A stretch of 64,000 nucleotides of DNA from Pelodera strongyloides. Lineage: Eukaryota; Nematoda; Chromadorea; Rhabditida; Rhabditidae. Numbering within the stretch: the first letter of the stretch is position 1; each line of letters starts with the position of its first letter. The DNA lies in contig JAANDG010000499.1 in assembly GCA_036852015.1 (NCBI GenBank), positions 1 through 64,000 of the forward strand, in the 5' to 3' direction. Below the pieces are notes generated by a model. That model saw only the letters and a list, made by a program, of their open reading frames with translations. It was not told where the DNA came from and ran no database searches. Positions 23,901 through 35,341 of this stretch are shown here, one piece after another. The position numbers and the translations under genes were made by a program.

Positions 23901-26900
23901 TTTTTATTAATTATTTTCAAGCAAAAAAAAAACTATTTAATATCTTAATAATAGTAAGAAAGATAGTAATCCCAGAGTGCACCTCGCTATGGCTATAGTC
24001 TCTGAATTTTTTTTCGTGTAAGTAAAAGGAAATTCATCTCAGCCCTCAGCAACCCATAAAAAAGGAAGTTGAGTCAGACCATTTCGAAGTGAATATCTTC
24101 TGTTATTTTCTTCCTCATTTTGACCTTTGTCTCTCCTAGGATTCCCACGAGTAGAAAAGGTCAATGTTGCAACCTATCGCAGACAGATGCTAATAACAAG
24201 AGTCAAAAATTATCACATCTACGTTTGTTAGAGTTAGAGTGAAAGAAACGGTGAAACTGTAAGCAAGAGAGAATATATACAATGCTATGTTTAAAGCAGT
24301 ATATCAACCGGTTTTTAAAACGTATTTTGGACGCATTCTGTATTCCCAGGAAGCTCACGCAAATCAGTGTGCGATTTTAAGCTAATTCAGTTCATTTGCA
24401 TACAACATATGGAAATGTAGTTGTCCAAAATACGTTCGTTAAAGTCGGTCGTTGTTTAGCTTTAAATGAGGTGAAGCTTAGTTATTCTTGAGGTATTCTT
24501 ACAGTGTAATTCGGGTAACTGCCCCTCCTTAAAGATTTCTAAACGACACAACAAATGGGCAACAGATGACGCTAGTTTATCACAAACCGTCTGCGTAATT
24601 CGCGCGCGTATGCCGCGGATGAATACTAGATAATAGAAAGTGAAAGGAGATACCGCTTTGAGGTGTGGAGAGCTCATTAAACAACGAACAAAAGTTAAGT
24701 GTCTGCGTAATTAGTTGCCAATTACACAAAGGGTACAGAGATTTGATATAATGACAAGGATAAAATTGCAAGGCAGCTTGGAGAGCTTTTGAACCTTTGG
24801 TAGACCGCTAGTCTTATAAGCAGTCTAGGACAGCACAAACGCGAGCGCGGATCGAAAATAATTATGATAAGTCAATGGACCTAGCTAATGCTTATATTTC
24901 AATTAATCAGTTCCAGCATAACCCAAACAGAAAATATAAAAGTGAAAACCCAAAAATACAAGTCTAAAGTTAAAATAATAAGGTTTTCAGAAGATAAAAC
25001 CACACGTTGAAACTACAATCTACAAAACCATAAACTAGAAACTACAAGGTATACTGTACCTGTCTTTTCTTCGGTTTCACGAGTGGTCGGTTATGCCCGT
25101 TCATTTTATGGTAGAGTCCGCAAGCATTGCACAAGTAGTGGCCGGTACCGTCCCTTCGCCATAAAGGTGTATTCGTGACTCCACAATTAATACACTCCCG
25201 GCCCTCGGCTGCAACGGCTGAAGTAAAACAACTCATCAATTGGTGTTTGTTTCTCTTTTTTTTGAGTGCTTCTCTCCTCTCTGTCTATTTCCTCTCCATA
25301 TTGACTCTCTCTCTCTCTCTCTATTCTCTGCCTCATTCGACTTTTAATTTAAGACTGCATTGCTTCACAAAATACTAAACACTGATACACATCGTATGTA
25401 TCGCACAACTCTAAGGAAATTTGTTTCCTAAGCTAGAACATACCATCATGAGCATGCACTGTGACTAATATCGGAAAAGGCAGTTCTGTGGAGTTTTTTT
25501 ACTCCAACAGTAATGTCTAGATCTAAAGGGCACGTTAGACGCCGACGACGTACAGGCCGAATTTCTGGGTTTACCCCGGGCAGTGCTGGCGGTAGAACCG
25601 TTCGAGTTGGCAGAGGCAGACGATCCCGACGATATCGAATCCGTCGATGTCCTAGGTGCTGACGGCATCGAGGACGTCGTCGCGGACGTGGAGGAATATG
25701 GCATCGATCGGTTTCCGAGTGCATTCAGACCATAACTGTAGTCTGTGGAGTATGTGCCGTAGCCAGTCGAAGGAAAGAAGCCTTGTGGTTGTTGTTGTGT
25801 AGCTGCTGAAAACATATAAAAAATTAATATAATGTCATTGAATCATTGTGTGTCAATGTGTCATGGTGTGTCATTTGTCATTGTGTGTTAAAAATGCTTT
25901 GCATCAAAATTCGCATTGACTCCTACTCCTACAGTACGAAACTATACCGTAGACTCGAAGGGGCACTTGACCTTGTAACTAATAGTTAGACTGTTCAGTT
26001 GTTATTTGACACCCAAACACTTGTACATATAGAAGGTACTGTACTTTTGATAAAACTAACGAAAGTTGTGAAATTTAAAGAAAAAGAAAACAAGCACAAC
26101 AACAACTTACCGAATACCATACTGTCGGCAAGAACGGACTGTTGTGATAGTGAATTTGAATCACTTGGATTCCCCGCTGTAGTCGGTAGAATGGCTCCAG
26201 TATTGTAGGTCCAAATTGGCGGGAACATGTATCCATTTGTACCGGCTAAATATACCAATTGACATCGTTTCCAACCACTTATCACTATGAAAAACCGCTA
26301 GATCCAAGGTCTTAATATTGCGTGGTCAACATCCCAATTGCGAGAGCCCAACTTCTGATCCACTCATTAAAAAAATTGTAACTAGAACATCAGACTTAAT
26401 ACGGCTGGAACACTATCACGGAAAAACCCCCCACAGTTCCGGCGAAAAGTAGCGCGAATTTTTGACATTTGGTGCCCTCATTTACATATGTTTATCTAGC
26501 CATTTCGCTGTGGCAGGCAATGAAGCGAACGATGACAAAACGGCTCCATGTTAGCCTCGTTTACCACATGGCACTTAGATTACACTATTTTCCTTTTGGC
26601 TCATTCTTTGCCAAAAAAAAAACTACAATATACAATAATCAATTTACGTAGTAATGCAATGCACATTACATCAATTATGCTTTACTACTCTACTGTTATA
26701 TAATTTTTCACCATTTCCGAGCCTAATTACTTACTATGTATGTAAAAACTTAAGTTGAATAAGCGTAAAAAATTTCGCATAGCTATCAGAAATAATATTA
26801 TAAAGATAAAATAAACATTATAATAATGCAGTAGTATATCCAGCCAAAAGTCAAAAGCACAAATAAAATATCACACAAAGCAATTTTGAGTAATGTATTA

Positions 26901-28184
26901 TTGTATGAAAATATTACTTGCCAAATTTGTTGAATACATAAATTACTAAATATAAACACTATATCATACTATAAGTAATCCCTACCATATGGATCGGGCA
27001 TCTTTGATTGCGTAGCGTAAGCATACGTGCCAGACGGGTATGCAAATGCGGGTTTCATGGGCGAGAAAATCTAAAATATGTCAAATATTGATTAGAATTT
27101 TAAAGGGAATTGAACAAGGTAAGCAGCACCCTAGGAGAAACAGAATTCTTAGTAGAAAACAATCGACTGAGTGTATGGTCTCTATTTATCATACAAGATC
27201 ATTCTCACACAATTTTGAATCACGTTTGCCAGCATATGCATAAGTGTGTGAAGTGTGCATTACTAATGGTTATACGTATAAATAGATGTGTAATATCGTG
27301 AACTATATTGACCCAACCGAAGCGGATCAAATTTCCATATCAATTAATGAGTGTAACACCATTGCGTAATTGTTGCTAATAAACACGGAAAGAAATGGTT
27401 GTAGTTTTAAAATGGTTTGTACAATCCAAGATAAGTTAAAAGGTAAAAGTGAATAAACAATCAGAATATGTTTTGATTCGAGATGAATATTTACCATTCA
27501 ATTGTCTGGAAGCAATTAGACTAATTAGACTAACCGATTCCTCGGTCGCACTTTGCATTTCGGCAGCCTGTCCCACTGACATATCCTGAGAAAGAGGCAA
27601 GGCTTGGTCCACATCCATGGTTATCGTTGGCTCATTCATCTACAAATGATTTGAATAATTAAAGCGGTATAACAACCGGTTTTCAAACGTATGTTGAGTG
27701 ACTTCATTCTCAAGAGGTAGATGCACTGAGTACGATTAGAATAAACAAATCGACTTCGATTCGAGCTCATTAACGATAAGCATAAATACATAGGAATGTA
27801 GTTCTTCATCATACGTTTCAAATCGGCCTTTATATCGCTTTAAGAATATAAAATTAACCAAAAACAGCTTACCTAAAACTATAAAAGGGTTAATAACTCT
27901 GAGAAAGACACATTTGTATTAACTAATCACAAAAATATATTGAATTAAAACAAAACGCCAATAACTTATCAAGCACGGTTGCACAGAAAAAATAAAATTG
28001 AAGATAAAAATGTAACTTGTAAGAATCTTACTAATTATAAGCTAAACGGTCCACCCGAATGGGAAGTACAAAATAATTTGATTGAAAAGGGATTGAAAAT
28101 ATGGATTCCGGCACGTACCTGTGGGTAAAATAGCCCTTGGGGCTCGGCGCTAGGCATCACGGCCGTCCCGTACGAGTTGGCCAT
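20999..28184 (-). CDS. GATA4/5/6-type transcription factor, eight coding exons
   Basis: Nuclear transcription factor that binds WGATAR sites through two C4 zinc fingers. Exons: 28184-28119, 27639-27535, 27070-26986, 26245-26111, 25805-25554, 25217-25060, 22295-22170 and 21217-20999 (stop TAG). All junctions agree in phase, giving 381 residues. The N-finger (Cys 223, 226, 244, 247; [20 protein letters not shown]) and C-finger (Cys 277, 280, 298, 301; [20 protein letters not shown]) are each encoded by one exon. The basic tail [11 protein letters not shown] follows from residue 317. The residues before the fingers are rich in Ser, Thr, Tyr and Pro, as expected of an activation region. The N-finger type ([20 protein letters not shown]) and GIQTRNRK tail place it in the GATA4/5/6 class. 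The start chosen is the ATG at 28184, two bases after a CTGCAG acceptor, so a 5' untranslated exon lies upstream. An alternative first exon may lie at 32003-32214. The 2.8-kb intron between the finger exons is the largest between coding exons. Confidence 0.95.
22572..22632. repeat. Telomere-like hexanucleotide array (CCTAAG/CCTAAC)
   Basis: The + strand reads CCTAATCCTAAGCCTAAG and continues with CCTAAG, CCTAAC and CCTAAG variants before decaying into CTCAAG and CTTAAG. The unit is one base away from the animal telomere repeat CCCTAA. It lies in a GATA intron. Confidence 0.7.
24291..24465. mobile_element. TTAA-flanked MITE in the GATA intron
   Basis: Ends TTAAAGC-GTATATCAACCGG and the degenerate inverse GTCGGTCGTTGTTTAGCTTTAA are bounded by TTAA. 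An inner pair AAAACGTATTTTGGAC against GTCCAAAATACGTT confirms the hairpin design. It is related to the CCGGCC family. Confidence 0.7.
27659..27843. mobile_element. TTAA-flanked MITE between GATA coding exons 1 and 2
   Basis: The left end TTAAAGCGGTATAACAACCGG and the right end CGGCCTTTATATCGCTTTAA are inverted, imperfect copies of the CCGGCC family termini. AAACGTATG and CATACGTTT continue the pairing. It begins about 20 bases upstream of the acceptor of GATA exon 2. Confidence 0.75.
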
Positions 28185-28484
28185 ACCTGCAGTGCAATTG
28201 AGAAGCAATTATTCAAAAAAATAAGGCAATTATAAAATATAGGACAAATATTTACACGAATAAACAATCGGGACGTAAGAAACGGATGAGGACATCTCAG
28301 ACTAATAGAACGTTTATGGAACTGTACCCTCTTTGAAATAGTAGGCATGCTTGCAAAGTAACATTGCAGGTTGCACCCAACTAACCATCAACCCAGTGAT
28401 TTCACTGAAAATGTCTTGCTTTTCCTATACTATCGCTCACTCTGGCAGTAGAGCATTGATCTAGCATTGCCACAATCGTGAAGC

Positions 28485-28882
28485 GATAATCATTCTAGAT
28501 ATCTACAACCGCAACACGTGTTTTGATTTTGTTGCCTGATTACTTGACCGAGTTGAAGCAGTGTCAATGGCAATTCGCTTGGCGATCTACCGGCGATAAA
28601 GAAGCGATAATGCCGCCCCGATCGAAAGAGATAATCAGCTGAGATAAGGATGTGGGTGCGTCGGGAGGTGAAGGTAAGTAGTGAGGTTAGGGGTAAGTGG
28701 TCCTCCTTGGGTAGTTCCCGAAAGGGAGGGAGGGGCGCCCCACTCTCCTCCAAGAAAAGGGAGGAGTCTCGGGGAGGTAGGAGGCGGGCCGGGAGAGAGC
28801 ACCACATCCAATCAGCGAAGAAGATACAGAAGGCGAGTGAATAAGGTGTCGAACTGAAGGGATAAGTTATGAGGACTGATAA
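28485..28882. promoter_or_regulatory. Cluster of seven GATA sites upstream of the GATA coding start
   Basis: GATAA occurs on the + strand at 28485, 28595, 28606, 28630, 28643, 28861 and 28878 in a 400-bp stretch. Fewer than one GATAA on both strands would be expected by chance in that length. The stretch is GC-richer than its surroundings and lies 300-700 bases upstream of the first GATA coding exon. Autoregulation by GATA factors is well documented in animals; here it is an inference from motif density. Confidence 0.45.
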
Positions 28883-31076
28883 GCCATCTGATGACAACCC
28901 AACACGATTGATTACCATATTTGGAAAGTGGTCGTTTAGACCGAAGCTAGCCTCCCCAGATTGAGCAGGGGTGCAAAGGCAGATATAGCACTACAAATGA
29001 TGTCTTAGATTAGTCAATAAGCAAATGAGCACCAATATCAAGAGCTGTTCATGAAAAGGATTGTAACCATACTACCTTCTTATGAAATTACATTGTGCAA
29101 TCATTTTCCGAATATGAAGTATTTCACTTATTTTCACAACTAATTTTGCTCGGCTCAAATAAACACCTGTATATTGATCGATTGCTATCAGCCATTAATT
29201 ACCGTATTTCTCCAAGCGTGATCGTGTTATTTTGTAAGAAAAAGGGACGAGACAAATGTGTGAGACAGATGGCCATTCCGTTGGGGAGAAGTGTAAAGCT
29301 GAAATACTAGGGCGGGAATGAAACTATCCGTTTCTCCATTGTCAGGTTTCATATACACATTTCACGTAAGCTTCGGAAAAACGAAAATACGTTTGTATTA
29401 TGAGATAAAGCAAAATTTGTATATTATATGATTTACTGGATATTTTTTGAGGAATGCAGTATTTGAATTAAAATTTCGCATATGATACTGTACAAGATTT
29501 GGGAGACAAGTATTTTGAGTAATTATTGAAATCTCTTGTGTCAGGACTCAGTTGTATTCAATGCTCATGAACCCAATTTTTTTCTTTATTTTTCCAAGTG
29601 AGTGTATAATCATAAGCTAAACTTACAGTATAATACAAATTCAATGGTTCGCGTAGTCTTCCAACATTACAATTATCTAATTACTGAGTTGTCTCGTGAA
29701 ACGCGCTCAAAAAACGCCAACGAACAACTGTCGTGAAGCTGTACTGATTTATGCACGTCAACTCGCCACTTTTCGCTATTTTTTGCCCTACAAACTAGAA
29801 ATAATTAGGCATCGACTTTAGCGCCTGATTAATTATCATATAATATTTATGAAGAGAGAGAGAGAGAGAGAGAGAGAGATTAAGATATGCCATACGGAAA
29901 TTGTACTTGGGATGCAGTTAGCCTTACAATTAGCCAGCTGTTATTTCGCATTTTTAAGAGTTAATTCACTGATTTCGCTGTTGAACGCGTCACTAATAAG
30001 ACACGCTCATGAGTAGCAGTCTCATCCTCGTCTTCATCACACCATATTCCTCCGAGTTCATCACACCATACTCATCCGACCTACACAGACAAGATGCTGA
30101 AAATAATATGGGCGGCACGTGCTAACAATTTTGATAATGAAATCGGTAACATACCAAAAAACATGGCACGACGCCAAGAAAAAAAACATCACTCAAAAAT
30201 TCATTATAAACAAAACCAAGCGTTGTAGGATTGTATTCATCCGTTCATTCAGGAGGTAATTATTCGCTGTTCGTCTCATCTGTCTGCGTTTCTCTGATTC
30301 AAAGCACTATTTCTCCAGTCATTCACTACGGCTACCGACTACTTGATGAAGCGTCCCATGGGTATTCTGTCCCGCACGTCGGATTCTAAATCGCGGACGA
30401 CGAGCTACAGTATTCTCGGATCTCAATTATCCATTCTAATTGGAATCAAATGGAGCGGAAGCGAACTCACATTCACGTACACACTTGCTAAAGAAGAGAG
30501 GGGGAGAAGAGAGAGAGAGAGATGGTCACAAATCTGAATTTGCCAGCAAACACACTGAACTGAAAACCCTAGATATGAATGAAGATTGAAGGGAGAATCG
30601 AAGACTGGTCGAAATATGCCATGTATGTTTGAATAATATTAATGTTTCATTGTTTCAAAACCTCTGTCACCGATAATTCTAGACTCCAGAGCCAGTACTT
30701 GCGATGCCCTGGCTGCTGTCATTAAACTGACACATCACTGATCCAATACGAGAACTCTTGCTGAGAAGTACTCCTAGTCGACACTGCTTTTCCTTCCATC
30801 CAATGTCTAATTGTTGCTTGTTACCATGGATTCCCATGACCCTTATACAGTGAAATCAATGAGCTATTGAGCTACTCTTGACATCCCAGTATCGTATTTT
30901 CCTAGACATAATATATTCAGTTCACTTCATTCTTCTTGATATCATCTAAATTGCGGCTTCTGCCTCCCCATCGACTTCTCTTAAGTATCAAGATTATCGT
31001 CGGATCATCTACCACCTCTTTTTCCAGCGACTGTGTCTCTCTAGTTCTGTGGTAGTGGAAGCCTGGTCAACCTCAA
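28883..31076. other. GATA upstream region, no gene seen
   Basis: AT-rich non-coding sequence with a perfect (GA)n microsatellite at 29852-29879 and a shorter GA tract at 30493-30523. It probably carries part of the GATA 5' region. No coding exon is supported. Confidence 0.4.
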
Positions 31077-31283
31077 ATGAATGACTTGAATCGTAAGGTA
31101 AGTGACACTGATCGAGATCGTAATCTGAGACGTCGCTCTGTAGTCGCTCCTTTATGTTTTTCTAATCAGATTCCACAGTCACCAATTCTTTTTCCATTTC
31201 GGGGTCGCTCACAGATTCTCTTATTTAAAGAAAACCGAAGTGGTGATTTATGGGAATTTGTTTGCTGGACAACTGCGCATACT
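31077..31283 (+). CDS. Two short phase-matched coding-like exons, gene unresolved
   Basis: Not recognised. Exon 31077-31097 reads MNDLNRK up to a perfect donor (AAG|GTAAGT). Exon 31215-31283 follows a CTCACAG acceptor, reads ILLFKENRSGDLWEFVCWTT with three more residues, and ends at ACT|GTAAGG. Both junctions are phase 0. I could not find a convincing next exon. A terminal piece near 34030-34181 needs a different phase. The model is therefore partial. Confidence 0.3.
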
Positions 31284-31495
31284 GTAAGGACAAGGTTTTT
31301 CCGTTTCAAATATCAAATGTCTTTATCTAAACCTTGATTTGTATGAAAACATCAAAATTGGTACTAAGTTGTCGTTGTATTGTTAATGGGTGTCAGTGTT
31401 AGTGTCAAATATCACTTTATGGAATCACTGTGTTCGAACCTCAATTCTTTGAGAGGAGTTTTTTTTAGTTGTTTAAGATTCTCAACCTGCAAATT

Positions 31496-31894
31496 CTAGA
31501 GTAAAAAATGAGAGTTCCCATAAATTCCATTAACATCAATAGCATTCGAATCATAAAAAAATGTTGTAGTGCCCGAAGGTAAGACTGAAACTTCGGTAGT
31601 CGGCCATATGTTAAAGATGTATACCACCTGGATGTTTATACCCCAGAGGAACGGAGTTCGGGTAACGACAAATGAACCATAAAGTACTACCGCTTCGACC
31701 ACTCATTCCGGCAGGTGTGTCGAAATTAAACGGGCAAAGAACAGTATAAAGTAGGACATCAGCGGGCATAAAGGGAGGTATGCAGTGATAAATACATTAC
31801 CTATTTCACCCAGCAAAGATACATTCAATTGCAATATATATTCAGGATGCGCTTTTGTACTATCTACACATTCGAGAAATATTGCCAAATCCAA
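31496..31894 (-). other. Coding-like - strand segments, unresolved
   Basis: Two - strand stretches look protein-like. One, about 31893-31752, includes FLECVDSTKAHPEYILQLNV and ends near a donor (ATAG|GTAATG). The other runs to a stop at 31496 and includes SVLPSGTTTFFYDSNAIDVN. A junction between them is possible at a GCGGTAG acceptor, but no upstream exon in matching phase was found. No family is recognised and chance open frames cannot be excluded. Confidence 0.2.
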
Positions 31895-32002
31895 ATTAGC
31901 TTAGAATCTTATATTTAACAACGTTGAATTTGAAATAAAACTTTATATTTACACATTTCTGCAAAGTATAAAGTTTCATATGGAAACGTACCAGTGTCTT
32001 AC

Positions 32003-32214
32003 GGTACCGGTTAGTCTTTGATTTATGTTCGTAGTAGCGGCATGCTCGGTGCTGCCTGCGCTTGGATCGGTGCTAGCGCCTGGAGTCATGTCCGTCAGCC
32101 GGTATTCCTTAAAAGACACCGTACAGTGCAGACACCTGACTTTGATACCCCGGAGGTAGATCAACTCGGCACGCGATACGAATTGAAGAGACGCCGATTT
32201 GAACCGGGAATGCC
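32003..32214 (-). other. Possible alternative first exon of the GATA gene
   Basis: On the - strand an ATG at 32089 opens MTPGASTDPSAGSTEHAATT and runs, for 29 codons in all, to a donor (ACC|GTAAGA) in phase 0. That phase matches GATA exon 2 (27639), which begins at its own ATG codon after an acceptor. The sequence is Ser/Thr/Ala-rich like other GATA N-termini. The frame is also open upstream to 32214. The opposite strand is open in the same region, so this needs transcript evidence. Confidence 0.3.
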
Positions 32215-32309
32215 CTAGTAGAAATATGTGCTTACTTTACTATTCCTAAAGAAGAAGAAACTCTTCTAATAAAAGGTACAAGTTACAAAAATACTTTCTG
32301 CTAGTTTTA

Positions 32310-32470
32310 TATAAAGCGAAATAACGGCCGTTTTTTGAATAGTATTCTTGACAGCTGTATTCCAATATGTTGAGTTGTATGCAAATTTACGAAACGCAGC
32401 AATTTGCATGCACTACATCGAAATGCAGCGTCTGGCAAACGTTGCAAAACCGGCCGTTATATCGCTTTAA
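32310..32470. mobile_element. MITE of the CCGGCC family
   Basis: The left end TATAAAGCGAAATAACGGCCG and the right end CGGCCGTTATATCGCTTTAA are inverted repeats. The right side keeps TTAA while the left has decayed to TATA. No coding capacity. Confidence 0.75.
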
Positions 32471-32712
32471 ACAAAATTAAGTACGTTGTGAAAAAGCGGA
32501 GTAATAAAAAATAACAATGTGATGTGTAGCGGTGCTGTCTTATCGCTTCTGTGCACGTGTATATGAATCTGCATCTGCCATCTACATCTTGCTTCTTTTT
32601 AGTGGAGAAGAATCAATCTGATTAGATTCACTGCGAAGATGAGTATTTTTCAGTGTCCATTCCTTTGTCTGCCCCCTATGGTTGTTCACTTTACTTTGCC
32701 TTGTTTTAACTA

Positions 32713-32870
32713 TTAAAGCGGTATAACAGCCGGTTTTGATTTTGGATTACTGCATTAACATGAATCATATGCAAATGAGTATGGTTAGAAAAAAAATCGA
32801 GCTCAGTAGTGAACAACTTTACTTACATGTCCATCATACGTACCAAAAAACCGGCCGTTATACCTTGTTA
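32713..32870. mobile_element. Degenerate MITE of the CCGGCC family
   Basis: The left end TTAAAGCGGTATAACAGCCGG is clear. The right end CCGGCCGTTATACCTTGTTA has diverged from the expected CGCTTTAA. It lies about 240 bases from the related element at 32310-32470. Confidence 0.6.
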
Positions 32871-34029
32871 CGAGTGTATGGGTCCAACATCACCCTTACA
32901 TCAAACCAAACCACACCCTCGCCTATTAACCCAAGTTAAATTTACTTATCGGTAGATGCAGTTCATGATTTCAGACCTGGTTTCATGTAAAGAGAAGTCT
33001 AGTTTAGTGTATTCCCCATCATTCTCTCACTCTATCTTAAAACTTACATTTTGAACAGTAATATTTCGGTATTAGTGCACACGTGCACAGTATGAGGAAA
33101 ATATACTTCTGCTTGCTTTTCTTCTTTTTTTTTGGGCATTTCTCGAGAAGCTGTCACTTCGTCATACATCTACCGTAATGTGCACAAATCGGCCGACAAT
33201 TGTTCTCTCCTCTTTACTTCTGACTTCTCTTCTCGCAGTATCTCTGACTGAATCTAAAGTGGCTGAGCGATTTTGTAAAGTCTCTTGAGAAAACAAATGA
33301 AGTGGTAGTTAGCTATAAGGTAGAAGGGGTTGGCATAATGTTATTGAAAATTTATGGGTGGCTTCACAGGCACATACACACAAGTAATAAACACATACAT
33401 GTTAATTCTGTAATGGGTTTGTTTGCAGGAATATTTATGCACATTATCACATTGTCACATTGTCACATTACACTATCATTGTCATATTCGGATATTTCAC
33501 ATTTAATCCTCATCTAACGAACGGGTTATCGTCTCTGACAACCCGACAACGGCAATATTTGCATAAAATCTGCCGTCATCGTTAGCGCCTGGTTCTCTCC
33601 TCGTTGCACACTATTTCGCCTAGCACGACATTCGGGATTTCGCACAAGATTTATTATCATATATTCCACTGAATGACTGTTATTCAATTCTCACTGAGGG
33701 CGAAGCTTCACCAGAGAGAGATAGAGTTTGGAAACGTTTCAGAATGAGTGTCGGAATACACACCAAAGGGAACAACAGAAACGAGTTAGAGTTAAATTAG
33801 CACATAATAGATAAATATTTTTTTTGCTAACATTGCATGCATTGCATTCATACATGACCATTGTTTGATATATATTGAATTTCTATGGACAATGACGGAT
33901 AGCAACGTTATTTTTGAACTTTGAATTTTAGTACTTTTTTTCTAATACCTTTCTAATATCTTTATTTCAACCTCTTCACTTCACAACCAAAACATTCAAT
34001 ATTGAATTTGTCATGTCTCGGTTACCTCA
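32871..34029. other. Intergenic stretch, no gene seen
   Basis: AT-rich, with a short tandem TTGTCACA run near 33448-33470. Two overlapping short frames near 33674-33795 look weakly protein-like in different registers and have no splice partners. I therefore do not call them. Confidence 0.35.
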
Positions 34030-34181
34030 TTAGTCTCATTTCTGCGACGGCTACGGTACCGAAATGTAGTTCAAGGGAGGGAGCGAGGTTCAGAGGACGA
34101 GAGACTGCTGAACAAGACGCGGATATGGTGCAGGCTCCGGCCAACGACAGCGACCTCCTCGTCGACAAACACCCACATTGA
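34030..34181 (+). other. GC-richer coding-like stretch ending in a stop
   Basis: After a possible acceptor (TTACCTCATTAG) the + strand frame includes CSSREGARFRGRETAEQDAD and NDSDLLVDKHPH and stops at 34179-34181. It is hydrophilic and protein-like. The - strand is open in the codon-aligned register over the same bases, so strand and reality are both unsure. No upstream exon of matching phase was found. Confidence 0.25.
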
Positions 34182-35341
34182 CATAGTGAGATAACCGGGC
34201 GCCGAACATTGAGATTACGATCTCTACATGCCTGTGGAGACCTTTCTTTTAATGAATGTGACGGCATGAAAACGACACCTTGACGAAGAATTTGGGAGGC
34301 TGAAAGGGGTGAACAATAATACAACTGGCTCTACATATACAATTTAAGTCCCGATGCAATCATTTTTACGAAACGCTTCTACCTATCAAGTGTTTTTTTT
34401 TCTCACTCTTACTGGCAGAAACCCAAAAACGAATTGTTAAATACCTTGTTAAATACCACTTAATTTCCTCAATCCTCGAAATTGAACGCAGTCTCTTTTT
34501 TTAAGTACTAATTGCTTATGTGCGAAGGGATATTTTACTTTGTTTTCCCCCCTTGGCTTATGTGTACTGTCTCCATTCTTCTATCATGAGAAGCTGTCAA
34601 CTAGACTATTATGAATCGTTAAATGTGAAAGAGGGGAATGGGCTTTGATTCCCTCTCCCGGGGGACCATTTGCCACTTGCCACAGTGAGCTGTCAGATGG
34701 CAATGGAGACTTTGCCGAAAACAATTCAAATTTGATACCGGTGCGTTTCTAGGGGTATTGAAATTTGTTATACATATAGCCGAAGATTTAATGATCGATT
34801 GTTTACACAAGTCCCGTATTTCAAACGTTTGTTCTGTGTCACGACTCGAACATGCATCACCTTCTGTTACCATAAATTTTTATTTCTATAATACCACTAC
34901 ATATAAATAAATGTAGGCCAAATATTACTTTTATCATAAACCAGTGAAATAAATACGCTTTTCTGATGTTCTAAATGAAACTGTTTCTTCAGTTGAGCCC
35001 AGTGAGGTCTATTCCAAACGATTCCTCGAAATTTGCATAAAGTTGACGTGTGCGGTGACAGCCGAACAGCTGGTTAGAAGAGGAGCTGTGATTTGAATGG
35101 TTTACGTATAATCCGAGGGATACACGCTGTTTGAGTCGAAGAAAGGGAAATATACGCAAATACTTTGTTTGTCAATTGTATTCATCTGTGCATATTTACG
35201 TAGGACAGTACAAGATCAGACGTTGAACCTCATACAGTTTGAGATTTTGAAGCTTTTTACCTGCATAATTTCATAGTTTCTTACATATTATTGGTTACAA
35301 ACTACGAAACGACTCCTACGCCGATAGATATTCAGGGTGCA

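Larger units (their letters stand above)
22296..25059. other. Large intron between the two GATA finger exons
   Basis: Non-coding. It holds the telomere-like array at 22572-22632, a MITE at 24291-24465, and a GC-rich block at 23460-23740 with opposing open frames (CCGCCAGGGCCCCCAAACTTAGACC region) that looks like a dispersed repeat. No embedded gene is supported. Confidence 0.5.

Noticed and set aside
28490..28918. 142-codon - strand open frame upstream of GATA
   Set aside because: It coincides with the GC-richer GATA-site cluster, has no splice sites or family resemblance, and overlaps an open + strand frame.
34022..34324. 100-codon - strand frame at 34 kb
   Set aside because: It overlaps a more hydrophilic + strand frame that ends in a stop after a possible acceptor. 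Neither can be joined to other exons, so it is not called as a gene.
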